From Panulirus ornatus (Eukaryota > Arthropoda > Malacostraca > Decapoda > Palinuridae), in assembly GCF_036320965.1 (NCBI RefSeq), contig NC_092225.1, positions 80,001,113 through 80,065,112 on the forward strand: DNA of 64,000 nucleotides, given 5' to 3'. A program made the position numbers and the translations under genes. Shown here piece after piece: positions 53,181-64,000 of this stretch (position 1 is the stretch's first letter; each line of letters begins with the position of its first letter). The notes under the pieces are model-generated. The model was not told the DNA's origin, did no database searches, and saw only the letters and a list, made by a program, of their open reading frames with translations.

Positions 53181-56100
53181 CAGCTCATCTCGAGTACTGC
53201 ACTAGTGCCCGGGGGAGAGTTCCCACCACCAGCTCATCTCGAGTACTGCACTAGTGCCCGGGGGAGAGTTCCCACCACCAGCTCATCTCGAGTACTGCAC
53301 TAGTGCCCGGGGGAGAGTTCCCACCACCAGCTCATCTCGAGTACTGCACTAGTGCCCGGGGGAGAGTTCCCACCACCAGCTCATCTCGAGTACTGCACTA
53401 GTGCCCGGGGGAGAGTTCCCACCACCAGCTCATCTCGAGTACTGCACTAGTGCCCGGGGGAGAGTTCCCACCACCAGCTCATCTCGAGTACTGCACTAGT
53501 GCCCGGGGGAGAGTTCCCACCACCAGCTCATCTCGAGTACTGCACTAGTGCCCGGGGGAGAGTTCCCACCACCAGCTCATCTCGAGTACTGCACTAGTGC
53601 CCGGGGGAGAGTTCCCACCACCAGCTCATCTCGAGTACTGCACTAGTGCCCGGGGGAGAGTTCCCACCACCAGCTCATCTCGAGTACTGCACTAGTGCCC
53701 GGGGGAGAGTTCCCACCACCAGCTCATCTCGAGTACTGCACTAGTGCCCGGGGGAGAGTTCCCACCACCAGCTCATCTCGAGTACTGCACTAGTGCCCGG
53801 GGGAGAGTTCCCACCACCAGCTCATCTCGAGTACTGCACTAGTGCCCGGGGGAGAGTTCCCACCACCAGCTCATCTCGAGTACTGCACTAGTGCCCGGGG
53901 GAGAGTTCCCACCACCAGCTCATCTCGAGTACTGCACTAGTGCCCGGGGGAGAGTTCCCACCACCAGCTCATCTCGAGTACTGCACTAGTGCCCGGGGGA
54001 GAGTTCCCACCACCAGCTCATCTCGAGTACTGCACTAGTGCCCGGGGGAGAGTTCCCACCACCAGCTCATCTCGAGTACTGCACTAGTGCCCGGGGGAGA
54101 GTTCCCACCACCAGCTCATCTCGAGTACTGCACTAGTGCCCGGGGGAGAGTTCCCACCACCAGCTCATCTCGAGTACTGCACTAGTGCCCGGGGGAGAGT
54201 TCCCACCACCAGCTCATCTCGAGTACTGCACTAGTGCCCGGGGGAGAGTTCCCACCACCAGCTCATCTCGAGTACTGCACTAGTGCCCGGGGGAGAGTTC
54301 CCACCACCAGCTCATCTCGAGTACTGCACTAGTGCCCGGGGGAGAGTTCCCACCACCAGCTCATCTCGAGTACTGCACTAGTGCCCGGGGGAGAGTTCCC
54401 ACCACCAGCTCATCTCGAGTACTGCACTAGTGCCCGGGGGAGAGTTCCCACCACCAGCTCATCTCGAGTACTGCACTAGTGCCCGGGGGAGAGTTCCCAC
54501 CACCAGCTCATCTCGAGTACTGCACTAGTGCCCGGGGGAGAGTTCCCACCACCAGCTCATCTCGAGTACTGCACTAGTGCCCGGGGGAGAGTTCCCACCA
54601 CCAGCTCATCTCGAGTACTGCACTAGTGCCCGGGGGAGAGTTCCCACCACCAGCTCATCTCGAGTACTGCACTAGTGCCCGGGGGAGAGTTCCCACCACC
54701 AGCTCATCTCGAGTACTGCACTAGTGCCCGGGGGAGAGTTCCCACCACCAGCTCATCTCGAGTACTGCACTAGTGCCCGGGGGAGAGTTCCCACCACCAG
54801 CTCATCTCGAGTACTGCACTAGTGCCCGGGGGAGAGTTCCCACCACCAGCTCATCTCGAGTACTGCACTAGTGCCCGGGGGAGAGTTCCCACCACCAGCT
54901 CATCTCGAGTACTGCACTAGTGCCCGGGGGAGAGTTCCCACCACCAGCTCATCTCGAGTACTGCACTAGTGCCCGGGGGAGAGTTCCCACCACCAGCTCA
55001 TCTCGAGTACTGCACTAGTGCCCGGGGGAGAGTTCCCACCACCAGCTCATCTCGAGTACTGCACTAGTGCCCGGGGGAGAGTTCCCACCACCAGCTCATC
55101 TCGAGTACTGCACTAGTGCCCGGGGGAGAGTTCCCACCACCAGCTCATCTCGAGTACTGCACTAGTGCCCGGGGGAGAGTTCCCACCACCAGCTCATCTC
55201 GAGTACTGCACTAGTGCCCGGGGGAGAGTTCCCACCACCAGCTCATCTCGAGTACTGCACTAGTGCCCGGGGGAGAGTTCCCACCACCAGCTCATCTCGA
55301 GTACTGCACTAGTGCCCGGGGGAGAGTTCCCACCACCAGCTCATCTCGAGTACTGCACTAGTGCCCGGGGGAGAGTTCCCACCACCAGCTCATCTCGAGT
55401 ACTGCACTAGTGCCCGGGGGAGAGTTCCCACCACCAGCTCATCTCGAGTACTGCACTAGTGCCCGGGGGAGAGTTCCCACCACCAGCTCATCTCGAGTAC
55501 TGCACTAGTGCCCGGGGGAGAGTTCCCACCACCAGCTCATCTCGAGTACTGCACTAGTGCCCGGGGGAGAGTTCCCACCACCAGCTCATCTCGAGTACTG
55601 CACTAGTGCCCGGGGGAGAGTTCCCACCACCAGCTCATCTCGAGTACTGCACTAGTGCCCGGGGGAGAGTTCCCACCACCAGCTCATCTCGAGTACTGCA
55701 CTAGTGCCCGGGGGAGAGTTCCCACCACCAGCTCATCTCGAGTACTGCACTAGTGCCCGGGGGAGAGTTCCCACCACCAGCTCATCTCGAGTACTGCACT
55801 AGTGCCCGGGGGAGAGTTCCCACCACCAGCTCATCTCGAGTACTGCACTAGTGCCCGGGGGAGAGTTCCCACCACCAGCTCATCTCGAGTACTGCACTAG
55901 TGCCCGGGGGAGAGTTCCCACCACCAGCTCATCTCGAGTACTGCACTAGTGCCCGGGGGAGAGTTCCCACCACCAGCTCATCTCGAGTACTGCACTAGTG
56001 CCCGGGGGAGAGTTCCCACCACCAGCTCATCTCGAGTACTGCACTAGTGCCCGGGGGAGAGTTCCCACCACCAGCTCATCTCGAGTACTGCACTAGTGCC

Positions 56101-57884
56101 CGGGGGAGAGTTCCCACCACCAGCTCATCTCGAGTACTGCACTAGTGCCCGGGGGAGAGTTCCCACCACCAGCTCATCTCGAGTACTGCACTAGTGCCCG
56201 GGGGAGAGTTCCCACCACCAGCTCATCTCGAGTACTGCACTAGTGCCCGGGGGAGAGTTCCCACCACCAGCTCATCTCGAGTACTGCACTAGTGCCCGGG
56301 GGAGAGTTCCCACCACCAGCTCATCTCGAGTACTGCACTAGTGCCCGGGGGAGAGTTCCCACCACCAGCTCATCTCGAGTACTGCACTAGTGCCCGGGGG
56401 AGAGTTCCCACCACCAGCTCATCTCGAGTACTGCACTAGTGCCCGGGGGAGAGTTCCCACCACCAGCTCATCTCGAGTACTGCACTAGTGCCCGGGGGAG
56501 AGTTCCCACCACCAGCTCATCTCGAGTACTGCACTAGTGCCCGGGGGAGAGTTCCCACCACCAGCTCATCTCGAGTACTGCACTAGTGCCCGGGGGAGAG
56601 TTCCCACCACCAGCTCATCTCGAGTACTGCACTAGTGCCCGGGGGAGAGTTCCCACCACCAGCTCATCTCGAGTACTGCACTAGTGCCCGGGGGAGAGTT
56701 CCCACCACCAGCTCATCTCGAGTACTGCACTAGTGCCCGGGGGAGAGTTCCCACCACCAGCTCATCTCGAGTACTGCACTAGTGCCCGGGGGAGAGTTCC
56801 CACCACCAGCTCATCTCGAGTACTGCACTAGTGCCCGGGGGAGAGTTCCCACCACCAGCTCATCTCGAGTACTGCACTAGTGCCCGGGGGAGAGTTCCCA
56901 CCACCAGCTCATCTCGAGTACTGCACTAGTGCCCGGGGGAGAGTTCCCACCACCAGCTCATCTCGAGTACTGCACTAGTGCCCGGGGGAGAGTTCCCACC
57001 ACCAGCTCATCTCGAGTACTGCACTAGTGCCCGGGGGAGAGTTCCCACCACCAGCTCATCTCGAGTACTGCACTAGTGCCCGGGGGAGAGTTCCCACCAC
57101 CAGCTCATCTCGAGTACTGCACTAGTGCCCGGGGGAGAGTTCCCACCACCAGCTCATCTCGAGTACTGCACTAGTGCCCGGGGGAGAGTTCCCACCACCA
57201 GCTCATCTCGAGTACTGCACTAGTGCCCGGGGGAGAGTTCCCACCACCAGCTCATCTCGAGTACTGCACTAGTGCCCGGGGGAGAGTTCCCACCACCAGC
57301 TCATCTCGAGTACTGCACTAGTGCCCGGGGGAGAGTTCCCACCACCAGCTCATCTCGAGTACTGCACTAGTGCCCGGGGGAGAGTTCCCACCACCAGCTC
57401 ATCTCGAGTACTGCACTAGTGCCCGGGGGAGAGTTCCCACCACCAGCTCATCTCGAGTACTGCACTAGTGCCCGGGGGAGAGTTCCCACCACCAGCTCAT
57501 CTCGAGTACTGCACTAGTGCCCGGGGGAGAGTTCCCACCACCAGCTCATCTCGAGTACTGCACTAGTGCCCGGGGGAGAGTTCCCACCACCAGCTCATCT
57601 CGAGTACTGCACTAGTGCCCGGGGGAGAGTTCCCACCACCAGCTCATCTCGAGTACTGCACTAGTGCCCGGGGGAGAGTTCCCACCACCAGCTCATCTCG
57701 AGTACTGCACTAGTGCCCGGGGGAGAGTTCCCACCACCAGCTCATCTCGAGTACTGCACTAGTGCCCGGGGGAGAGTTCCCACCACCAGCTCATCTCGAG
57801 TACTGCACTAGTGCCCTGGGGAGAGTTCCCACCACCAGCTCATCTCGAGTACTGCACTAGTGCCCGGGGGAGAGTTCCCACCGC
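53181..57884. repeat. 49-bp satellite/minisatellite, 96 units
   Basis: Unit: CAGCTCATCTCGAGTACTGC, ACTAGTGCCCGGGGGAGAGT, TCCCACCAC. The span equals 96 times 49 bp. The only internal variant I can see is CCCTGGGG for CCCGGGGG near 57813, in the next-to-last unit; the last unit decays into CCGCTAGCTGATCT. Each unit holds palindromes CTCGAG, AGTACT, GCACTAGTGC and CCCGGG. A stop codon occurs in each frame within three units, so it is non-coding. Confidence 0.98.
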
Positions 57885-58429
57885 TAGCTGATCTAGTATG
57901 ACGTGCTGCTAACTTGATCAGGTGTAGGGAGGGGCAGGTGGAGGATGGAGGGGAGGCGTCATTGCTCAACTAAAACGCAATGTCAGGTACATCCGTGTCC
58001 CTCCAGGCCTCAAAGTGAGGTCTACGGAACGGAACACTCGGTGCCCCGGGTGGCACACTCTCTCTCTCTCTCTACACACACACACTCTCTCTCTCTCTCT
58101 CTCATTAACAAACTGTTGTATTATAAGCATATATGTTTTCACTGGCCACTGGGTCCCCTGCTCTACACCACAGACTGGACAATACTCCCCTAAAGTGTCT
58201 GGCTCTGTATGAGAGCCCAGTACACACCACCTTCAGTACCTGGGTCTATACCAGAGCGGAGTCGCCCTCCCTCCCCCTGGAGTACCTGGCTCTGCACCAG
58301 AGCCTGGTCAACACTTGCGTGGATTACCTGGCTGCATGGCTATAGCCAGGTCCAGAGGAAAGAACTGGCACTTATACAAGAAACTAAGTGACCAGTACAA
58401 CCGTTATGGTGGAACACTGGGACAGCTGG
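57885..58429. other. unassigned; short (CT)n
   Basis: (CT)n at 58060-58072 and 58086-58102. Between 58190 and 58320, GTACCTGGCTCTGCACCAGA-like words recur three times (about 48 bp), perhaps an old minisatellite. Short ORFs only. Confidence 0.45.
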
Positions 58430-58745
58430 CACTGCTGCTGTGAAAGAGACGAAGGTGGGCGCTGCTTGGAGAGGTCATGGCTGCTGGCACTGCTGTTGCG
58501 AAAATACAAATCGGCATCACTGCTTCGACGTAGCAGACAACTGGTTGGCACTGTTGCGATGGAACAGACGACTGGGAGGCACTGCTGCTATGGAACAGAC
58601 AACGAAGTGGCACTACTGCTATGGAACAGACAACGAAGTGGCACTACTGCTATGGAACAGACGATAGTTTGTCACTGTTGCTATGGAACAGTCAGTAGGT
58701 TAGCAGTGCTGCAAAGGAACAGACGACTGGTCGGCACTGCCAGTG
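58430..58745. repeat. 31-35-bp degenerate minisatellite
   Basis: TGCTATGGAACAGACAACGA then AGTGGCACTAC; central units are nearly identical, outer units diverged. Confidence 0.88.
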
Positions 58746-58785
58746 TTGGAGGCTAGTGTCAGAGGTGGGGCAGTTACCCACGTCA

Positions 58786-58945
58786 CCCGTCCCACGGGGC
58801 CCCTGTCATCCCCGTCACCGGTCCCACGGGGGCCTTGCCATCCCCGTCATCGGTCCCACGGGGACCCTGCCATCCCCGTCACCGGTCCTACGGGGGCCCT
58901 GCCAGTCCCGTCACCGGTTCCGCAGGGCCCCTGCCATCCCCGTCA
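58786..58945. repeat. 32-bp minisatellite, ~5 units
   Basis: CCCCGTCACCGGTCCCACGG then GGGCCCTGCCAT, GC-rich with CpG in each unit. Confidence 0.92.
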
Positions 58946-59399
58946 ATGACCAAGTAACTTTCCCAGAGCTAAACGTTCCGGCAGGAGGACGCCCGTCCCT
59001 ACCTCCACCTCCTGATGGTGGCCACACGTTACTCCCACCGTAGGGTCTCGCTGTCTCGGTTATTCCCACACTGGGTCTTCGACCCCACAGTTATTTCATC
59101 GATGGTTTCCCCGAGATTCTTCCAGTTATTTTGGACTCTGCCTTTGGGTTATTTTCAGAGTGGTTCCTAGAGTCTCGTGAGTTAGTTTCACATTAGTAAA
59201 GCCGGCGTTTGGGTTAACGTCACCGTGAGGTCACAGCTCAAGATCTCTTACATATGGCAGGTGGGTAAAGCAGTTAGTTTCAAGTTGGTTTTGTCGGTTC
59301 TCAATATCAAGTGGTTCGTGGCCTCCAGTGTGGACTGATGGTGGGGTGTATTTATAACTATGATCTCCCTCCCTGGCTGGACTATCTCCCTGCCCGGTT
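58946..59399. other. unassigned
   Basis: Nothing recognised. Confidence 0.5.
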
Positions 59400-60022
59400 G
59401 GTCTCCCTCCCCAGCAGGTAGATCTTAAGGGCATTCAGTTTATGTGTTACTTTTGTGGTGACGTTTGTGGTTTGGGGAGTGAATGTCATACGTGTGTCGT
59501 ATGTGACGCCGAGAACAGCTGGTGTTTTGTAGAGAAGGTGTTTTGTGACTGTCCATTCAAGGTGAATGGAGGGTGGAAGTTGGATTAGTTTCTGCCTGGT
59601 TAAAAAGGATGACCGGAGACTTATGTGCAGACGCAAGCATTCTGTTCCAGCTGTGTAGTGTTGTGCTGCATGTTTAATGTGGTTACTGTGGCGTCAGGGT
59701 GTTGTGATGTGAGAGAACCCTCACTGCAGCTTGCTGGAGGTAATGGGTGATCATGCAAGAGACTGAAGAGGGTCGGGGAAATGACAGCTCCTTGCAGGAC
59801 TCCATTATAGGGTTGGAGTGAAACCGTTGTGAGTGACTGCGGACGGTGAAACTGGCCAACCACTAAATTTTTTGCGACTGTTGTGGTGGGTGGTGTCAAG
59901 TATCGTCTGTGTGAGAGGGTATGTTGGGGGACAGTGTCAAATGCTTTGTTGATATCTGTTGCCACTAATATTGTGCAGGGCGGAGGTTGTGATCGGTTGG
60001 AACCTCCAAGATATGGTATGCG

Positions 60023-60060
<38 letters not shown>

Positions 60061-60095
60061 TAGTAGTAGTTTGGTCTGAGGCCATTTGGAGTACG
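59400..60095 (-). pseudogene. LINE family 2 (jockey-like) RT fragment
   Basis: Minus strand frames read VATDINKAFDTVPQHTL (motif A), NGVLQGAVISPTLFSLL (motif B), and later TPAVLGVTYDTRMTFTP with TKVTHKLNALK (thumb region). The YADD motif is lost in a frameshifted stretch. It differs from family 1 in wording (GAVISPTLF versus GSVMPPTFF). A (GT)n at 60024-60058 interrupts its 5' side. Confidence 0.8.
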
Positions 60096-60164
60096 TGAGA
60101 GTGGTATACTTTGACTGACTCTGTTGTCTATCTTTATTCTATATCTTACGTTGAAGGCTTCAGT

Positions 60165-60335
60165 CTCGAACAAGAGTCCACATGAAGGCCGAGCCTTAAC
60201 TGAAATATATAGAGGACTATGAGGGGAGGAAGAGACAAGGGAAAGTATTTACGAATTTTGGAGTTAGCGAAAACCTTATCTTTTAAAGACTTTGGTTATC
60301 AAAGAGAGAATGATATAAAGCAGTAGGATGAGGAG
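60165..60335 (-). pseudogene. LINE family 1, 3' end piece
   Basis: AAGAGTCCACATGAAGGCCG, GCCTTAACTGAAATATATAG and GTATTTACGAATTTTGGAG match the 3' ends at 1545-1640 and 48030-48120 in the same orientation. Confidence 0.7.
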
Positions 60336-60339
60336 CATT

Positions 60340-60835
60340 GGGTGGAATGGAGAGTTTAAGGGCTGGTATTATGTTGGCAAGTTTCTAGATGAAGCCACAA
60401 CTTGTGGTGAGCCGTTTGGGTTATATTTCTCAATGTCCTTGTGGTGTGTGCCTTTTGATGGCTTGGCAGTGCATGAGTAAGGGATGGGAAATACCAGATA
60501 CTGAAGTTTTGAAGTATTAATTCCATGTATTATGTGAAGGTTGGTCCGACTGCTTTAGTTTGCGCGTCTTTTTTTTTTTTTTTTTTTTTTTAGTGGCAGT
60601 GTAGGTTGGATGGGCCAGGTGGAGCGTTATAAAAGATGAATAAGTGGTCAGAAGATATGCTCCAGGTGATCCTTCTGTGCAGTGCTGGCGTGCGAAAGTT
60701 ATGTCTGGCGAAGCTGGCTTTAGGGGTTGATGTGTTGAGAGCCTGGTAGAAGGATGCAGTCAGTTTATGAGCAGTTCGACTTAGTGGATCTTGGGTGCGA
60801 GTGTTGATCAAAGCGGGGATGGTGGGCACAGATTC
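60340..60835 (-). pseudogene. LINE family 2, upstream piece
   Basis: The minus frame 60590-60829 reads MPTIPALINTRTQDPLSRTA and FARHNFRTPALHRRITWS, a linker between endonuclease and RT in jockey-like ORFs by my recollection. A T-run (60571-60591) breaks it. Confidence 0.5.
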
Positions 60836-60934
60836 TCGATAGAGATTGGTATTGGGTATGCTGTAGTATGTATGTAGGTATTGATTATATTGTAATTAGT
60901 ACAGTGATGTTTAATTCATATAGACGGTACCTCT

Positions 60935-61090
60935 AGGTTCTCACTGACTGTGAGCTGTCTTGTACTCCGGGTGGTGTTGGAGAGTGGCAAGCCTGATCCC
61001 TTGCCTGAATGGCCTTAGTAACGGTTGAACCGAGGATTGGAGGACGAGGTTGTCTTGGAGGACCCCTTTCTTGAAAAGGCTCGGAAGTTA
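60935..61090 (-). pseudogene. LINE family 1, upstream piece
   Basis: Minus strand contains GSSKTTSSS, NPRFNR and AIQARDQACHS, matching PWFNRSCSEVIQTRDQAQ at 3313-3567. It lies beyond the family 2 pieces, so the two families are interleaved. Confidence 0.65.
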
Positions 61091-61213
61091 ATCCAGGAGC
61101 TATTTTTTTTTCTATGAGCTTATGCATGTCTATGGTTGTTCTATAAGTAACACGAAATTAATGGACAACTCAGGAGAGATGTTCTCGCTAAAGTTGACTT
61201 TTCACTCGCGGTT

Positions 61214-61216
<3 letters not shown>

Positions 61217-61300
<84 letters not shown>
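61217..61300. repeat. compound (CT)n-(AT)n microsatellite
   Basis: About 23 CT repeats passing directly into about 20 AT repeats. Confidence 0.97.
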
Positions 61301-61307
<7 letters not shown>

Positions 61308-62589
61308 TTTTAGGTTAGCCATGACGCAATTCTTTTTACTTTTCCAACGATTATCATCATTCGTTCCTCATCCGTCATCATTACAGTCGGCTGTTCGTCG
61401 CCTGTGTTTGACAAATCCAAATCTTTGTTTTTATAACTTCAAACATGTCCTGCAGTTATCATAACTCTAACCCATGAGCACGAAGAGACGACGTTTGACT
61501 AACAGCCGTCGTAACAATGGGTTGTACTTCTCGTGCTCTGGATTAACACAATCATGTCTGGTCCACAACCATCATAAAATATGAGTAACTCTTGCATTTT
61601 TTTCCCCAGTATATAATTCGTTCAAACCACAAACAAAAATGATGCAAAATTTAACACCATAAGTGACCAGTGGGTTAATGACCTTCTCGAGTCATAAAGC
61701 ACAGCCTCAGATGATTAACTTTAATGACTCGAAGTCAAACTACCAGTCAGTCTTGCACCCTGCGAACTTTGAAATCAGGGCAGCCAACCCTGCAGACAAC
61801 CAACTCATCCAACGCTAAGACCATGCCTGCCAATTTCATAGATTCAGTTTTGTATCTAATACCACACATTGCATAACATGGAATTCTTGAGATTTGAAAT
61901 CATAAAACCGTGGATCATACTAAAAATCTTTTTGTGAATAAATAACATCAGTGATGTGAAACACCGTTGCGCATGGCAATAATTTTCCATTTCTTCCTCT
62001 CTCTGCGGCGAGACCTGTCTGTCATTAGCAGCAGGTGACTCGAACGTGATGAGGAAATTTATTGTTCTGCCGCAAAGCGACAGAGGAAGCCAGTCGTATT
62101 TACTTTAAACACGTAGGCAATACGAAAGCCAAACACATCTGGTACATTAACTCTCCATCGCAGGAGAGATCACCTGGCGATGTGCCAGATGTGTGATAAT
62201 TGCAATGTAAAGACTGTGATCACGATACGAAACGTCAGGTATATTCCACCTGACTCATACAGATGTAGGACTGACATGCAATCGCTTTTTCTTATAGACC
62301 CCCAGACACTAATATTGTAGCACAGAAAAGTTCAGTAGAACAGCAGCAGCATCTCGCTAACTGGAACCTTTACAACTTTAGCCTATTACCAACGTAATGT
62401 TCTGGGTCAGTGACCAGCGCGATGGTCGGCGGCGCTGACCCCTACCTGCGAGTACGCAATTCTCACAAGCCATTTTTGAGACTTGACCTTCCCTCGGCTA
62501 CCTGCACCGCCGGCTGTTCATGACGAATGGCCAGACATTTACGAAAAAAAAAAGAGAATATCCGAAGCCGATATTATAGGGGAAAATCG
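61301..62589. other. unassigned, unique-looking sequence
   Basis: The longest repeat-poor stretch of the window. No ORF above 60 codons and no recognised element. 62400-62520 is GC-richer, ahead of the TATA-like site. Confidence 0.5.
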
Positions 62590-62596
62590 TATATAA
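62590..62596 (+). promoter_or_regulatory. possible TATA box (TATATAA)
   Basis: TATATAA sits about 30 bp before a plausible start region (62620-62630, GACATTTCATGTT) and about 100 bp before a strong splice donor. It is isolated from the AT microsatellites. Inference only. Confidence 0.25.
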
Positions 62597-62619
62597 CCCG
62601 AGGAGAGGAAAGTGTGGAG

Positions 62620-62694
62620 TGACATTTCATGTTATCAAACCACAGACCTGCAGGGGGGAAACTCACTCACACGAACGCAGCCACGAACACTCAG
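62620..62694 (+). other. possible non-coding first exon with splice donor
   Basis: The segment ends AACACTCAG/GTAAGACAT; the donor at 62694/62695 fits the CAG/GTAAGA consensus. With the TATA-like site upstream this could be a 5' UTR exon of a gene that continues to the right of the window. No ATG-initiated ORF lies in it. Confidence 0.25.
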
Positions 62695-63240
62695 GTAAGA
62701 CATATGGGAAGACCTTTCGTGTGAAATCTGATACAACTCGATTTTGATATCTGATACGACGGGCGGGTAGGATAACCGGAACTGATTTGTTCATTTCATG
62801 TGATGTTTTGAGCTGCGGTCTGTCTTAACAGCTTGACCTGACCATAGGAATGTAAACGACCATATACCCGGGTAACAGGAGACAGTAGCTAGGATATTTT
62901 GGCTGCCAGTTTTACGTGACTAGGAATACCTTCTATCAGTGCGTTGGGAAATTATGACCTGATGGTATTCGTACAAGGGTCATGGTTCCCTGATGGCACC
63001 AGGGTCCTCCAGGGATGACCACAAGGGTTAAGGGCTCAGGTTGCCACTAAGGGTGGCCGACCCCCTGAATGCTGAGGAAGAGCTGACCTTAAGGTAAAAT
63101 GGCTAATCAGGTGGGATGTCATAAGACTCACTATAGTTTAATGCCATTCTTTGACCAGTCATTGTCGGTAATACATACCTAGAAAACTAGTTACAAAATT
63201 TGATCATTTATATGAATCATCATCCAATATATATATCTTT
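62695..63240. other. unassigned (possible intron)
   Basis: No repeat or ORF recognised. Confidence 0.4.
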
Positions 63241-63402
63241 TCTTTCTTTCAAACTATTCGCCATTTCCCGCGTTAGCGAGGTAGCGTTAGGAACAGAGGA
63301 CTGGGCCTTTTTTGGAATATCCTCACCTGGCCCCCTCTGTTCCTTCTTTTGGAAAATTAAAAAAAAAAACGAGAGGGGAGGATTTCCAGCCCCCCCGCTC
63401 CC

Positions 63403-63406
<4 letters not shown>
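63241..63406 (-). mobile_element. SINE-A, 5'-truncated copy
   Basis: Complement of tail, GAACAGAGGGGGCCAGG and GGCTGGAAATCCTCCCCTC blocks are intact; it stops at CCGCTCCCT, where an (AT)n array begins. Confidence 0.88.
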
Positions 63407-63487
<81 letters not shown>

Positions 63488-63488
63488 C
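63407..63488. repeat. (AT)n microsatellite between two SINE-A copies
   Basis: About 40 AT repeats with one TGTA interruption. Confidence 0.97.
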
Positions 63489-63722
63489 TTTCTTTTTTTC
63501 TTTCAAACTATTCGCCATTTCCCGCATTAGCGAGGTAGCGTTAAGAACAGAGGACTGGGCCTTTGAGGGAATACCCTCACCTGGCACAATTCTCTGTTCC
63601 CTCTTTTGGAAAATTAAAAAAAAAAACGAGAGGGGAGGATTTCCAGCCCCCCGCTCCCTCCCCTTTTAGTCGCCTTCTACGACACGCAGGGAATACGTGG
63701 GAAGTATTCTTTCTCCCCTATC

Positions 63723-63727
<5 letters not shown>
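63489..63727 (-). mobile_element. SINE-A, full-length copy
   Basis: Complete from tail (TTTCAAACTATTCGCC on plus) to head (CTCCCCTATCCCC on plus), with (AT)n on both sides. Confidence 0.9.

Positions 63728-63785
<58 letters not shown>
63726..63785. repeat. (AT)n between head-to-head SINE-A copies
   Basis: About 29 AT repeats. Confidence 0.97.
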
Positions 63786-63788
<3 letters not shown>

Positions 63789-63789
63789 T

Positions 63790-64000
63790 CCTATCCCTGG
63801 GGATAGGGGAGAAAGAATACTTCCCACGTATTCCCTGCGTGTCGTAGAAAGCGACTAAAAGGAGAGGGAGTGGGGGCTGGAAATCCTCCCCCCTCGTTTT
63901 TAATTTTCCAAAAGAAGGAGGCCAAGTGAGGATATTCCCTCTAAGGCTCAGTCCTTTACTCTTAACGTTACCTCGTTAGCGCGGGAAATGGCGAATATGT
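63790..64000 (+). mobile_element. SINE-A, cut by the window end
   Basis: Head TATCCCTGGGGATAGGGGAG through GTTAGCGCGGGAAATGGCGA; only the tail is outside the window. Opposite orientation to the copy before it. Confidence 0.9.

Noticed and set aside
53181..57884. CRISPR array reading of the 49-bp repeats
   Set aside because: Units are contiguous with no unique spacers, and no cas-like genes are near; a eukaryotic satellite fits better.
1..64000. Telomeric (TTAGG)n repeats, rRNA genes, histone or snRNA clusters
   Set aside because: Looked for by eye because of the high repeat density; none seen.

Overview
This window reads as repeat-rich, gene-poor nuclear DNA of an animal, most likely a decapod crustacean. 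The basis is the type of non-LTR retrotransposons present, the short retroposons with dinucleotide tails, the very long (AT)n, (CA)n and (CT)n microsatellites, and the lack of any operon-like or prokaryotic gene layout. The species assignment is inference from remembered element families, not from a search. No complete host gene, rRNA, functional tRNA, CRISPR array or viral gene was recognised. Most long open frames are reading frames through tandem repeats or through the antisense of retrotransposons.

The one convincing complete coding region is a 998-codon endonuclease plus reverse transcriptase ORF on the minus strand at 39008-42004. It belongs to an RTE-like LINE with a 3' end near 38827. 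A nearly identical 5'-truncated copy lies at 17553-17990. Older relatives lie at 19800-20555, 36690-36905 and 42040-42365. Three decayed non-LTR families of jockey/CR1 type are also present: family 1 at 1501-3620, 48030-49620 and around 60165-61090; family 2 at 59400-60835; family 3 at 11160-11600, 31170-31450 and 34560-35110. A Penelope-like RT scrap lies at 21355-21470.

Two sets of short retroposons occur. 'SINE-A' (about 235 bp, ten copies) ends in a tail that resembles the LINE 3' end, and both usually abut (AT)n arrays. 'SINE-B' is tRNA-like with a B-box (GGTTCGAATCC) and usually abuts (CA)n/(GT)n. A third tRNA-like unit (22232-22450) and the Penelope-associated block (21761-21801) both carry hammerhead-ribozyme-like cores.

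The rest is mostly minisatellite. About twenty distinct families have units of 21-76 bp. They include a 67-copy 25-bp array (43811-45480) and a 96-copy, nearly invariant 49-bp array (53181-57884). Regional layout: 1-5 kb family 1 LINE and SINEs; 6.6-7.2 kb 34-bp array; 9-12 kb SINE-B and LINE relics; 13.9-16 kb duplications and 55-bp repeats; 17.5-22.5 kb a dense cluster of young retroelements; 22.6-24 kb and 27.5-37.8 kb minisatellite clusters; 38-42.4 kb the intact LINE; 43.5-45.5 kb and 53-58 kb large satellites; 59-61 kb a LINE mosaic; 63.2-64 kb inverted SINE-A copies.

Possible host exons are weak: 37155-37313, 42410-42494, and a possible promoter plus first exon at 62590-62694.
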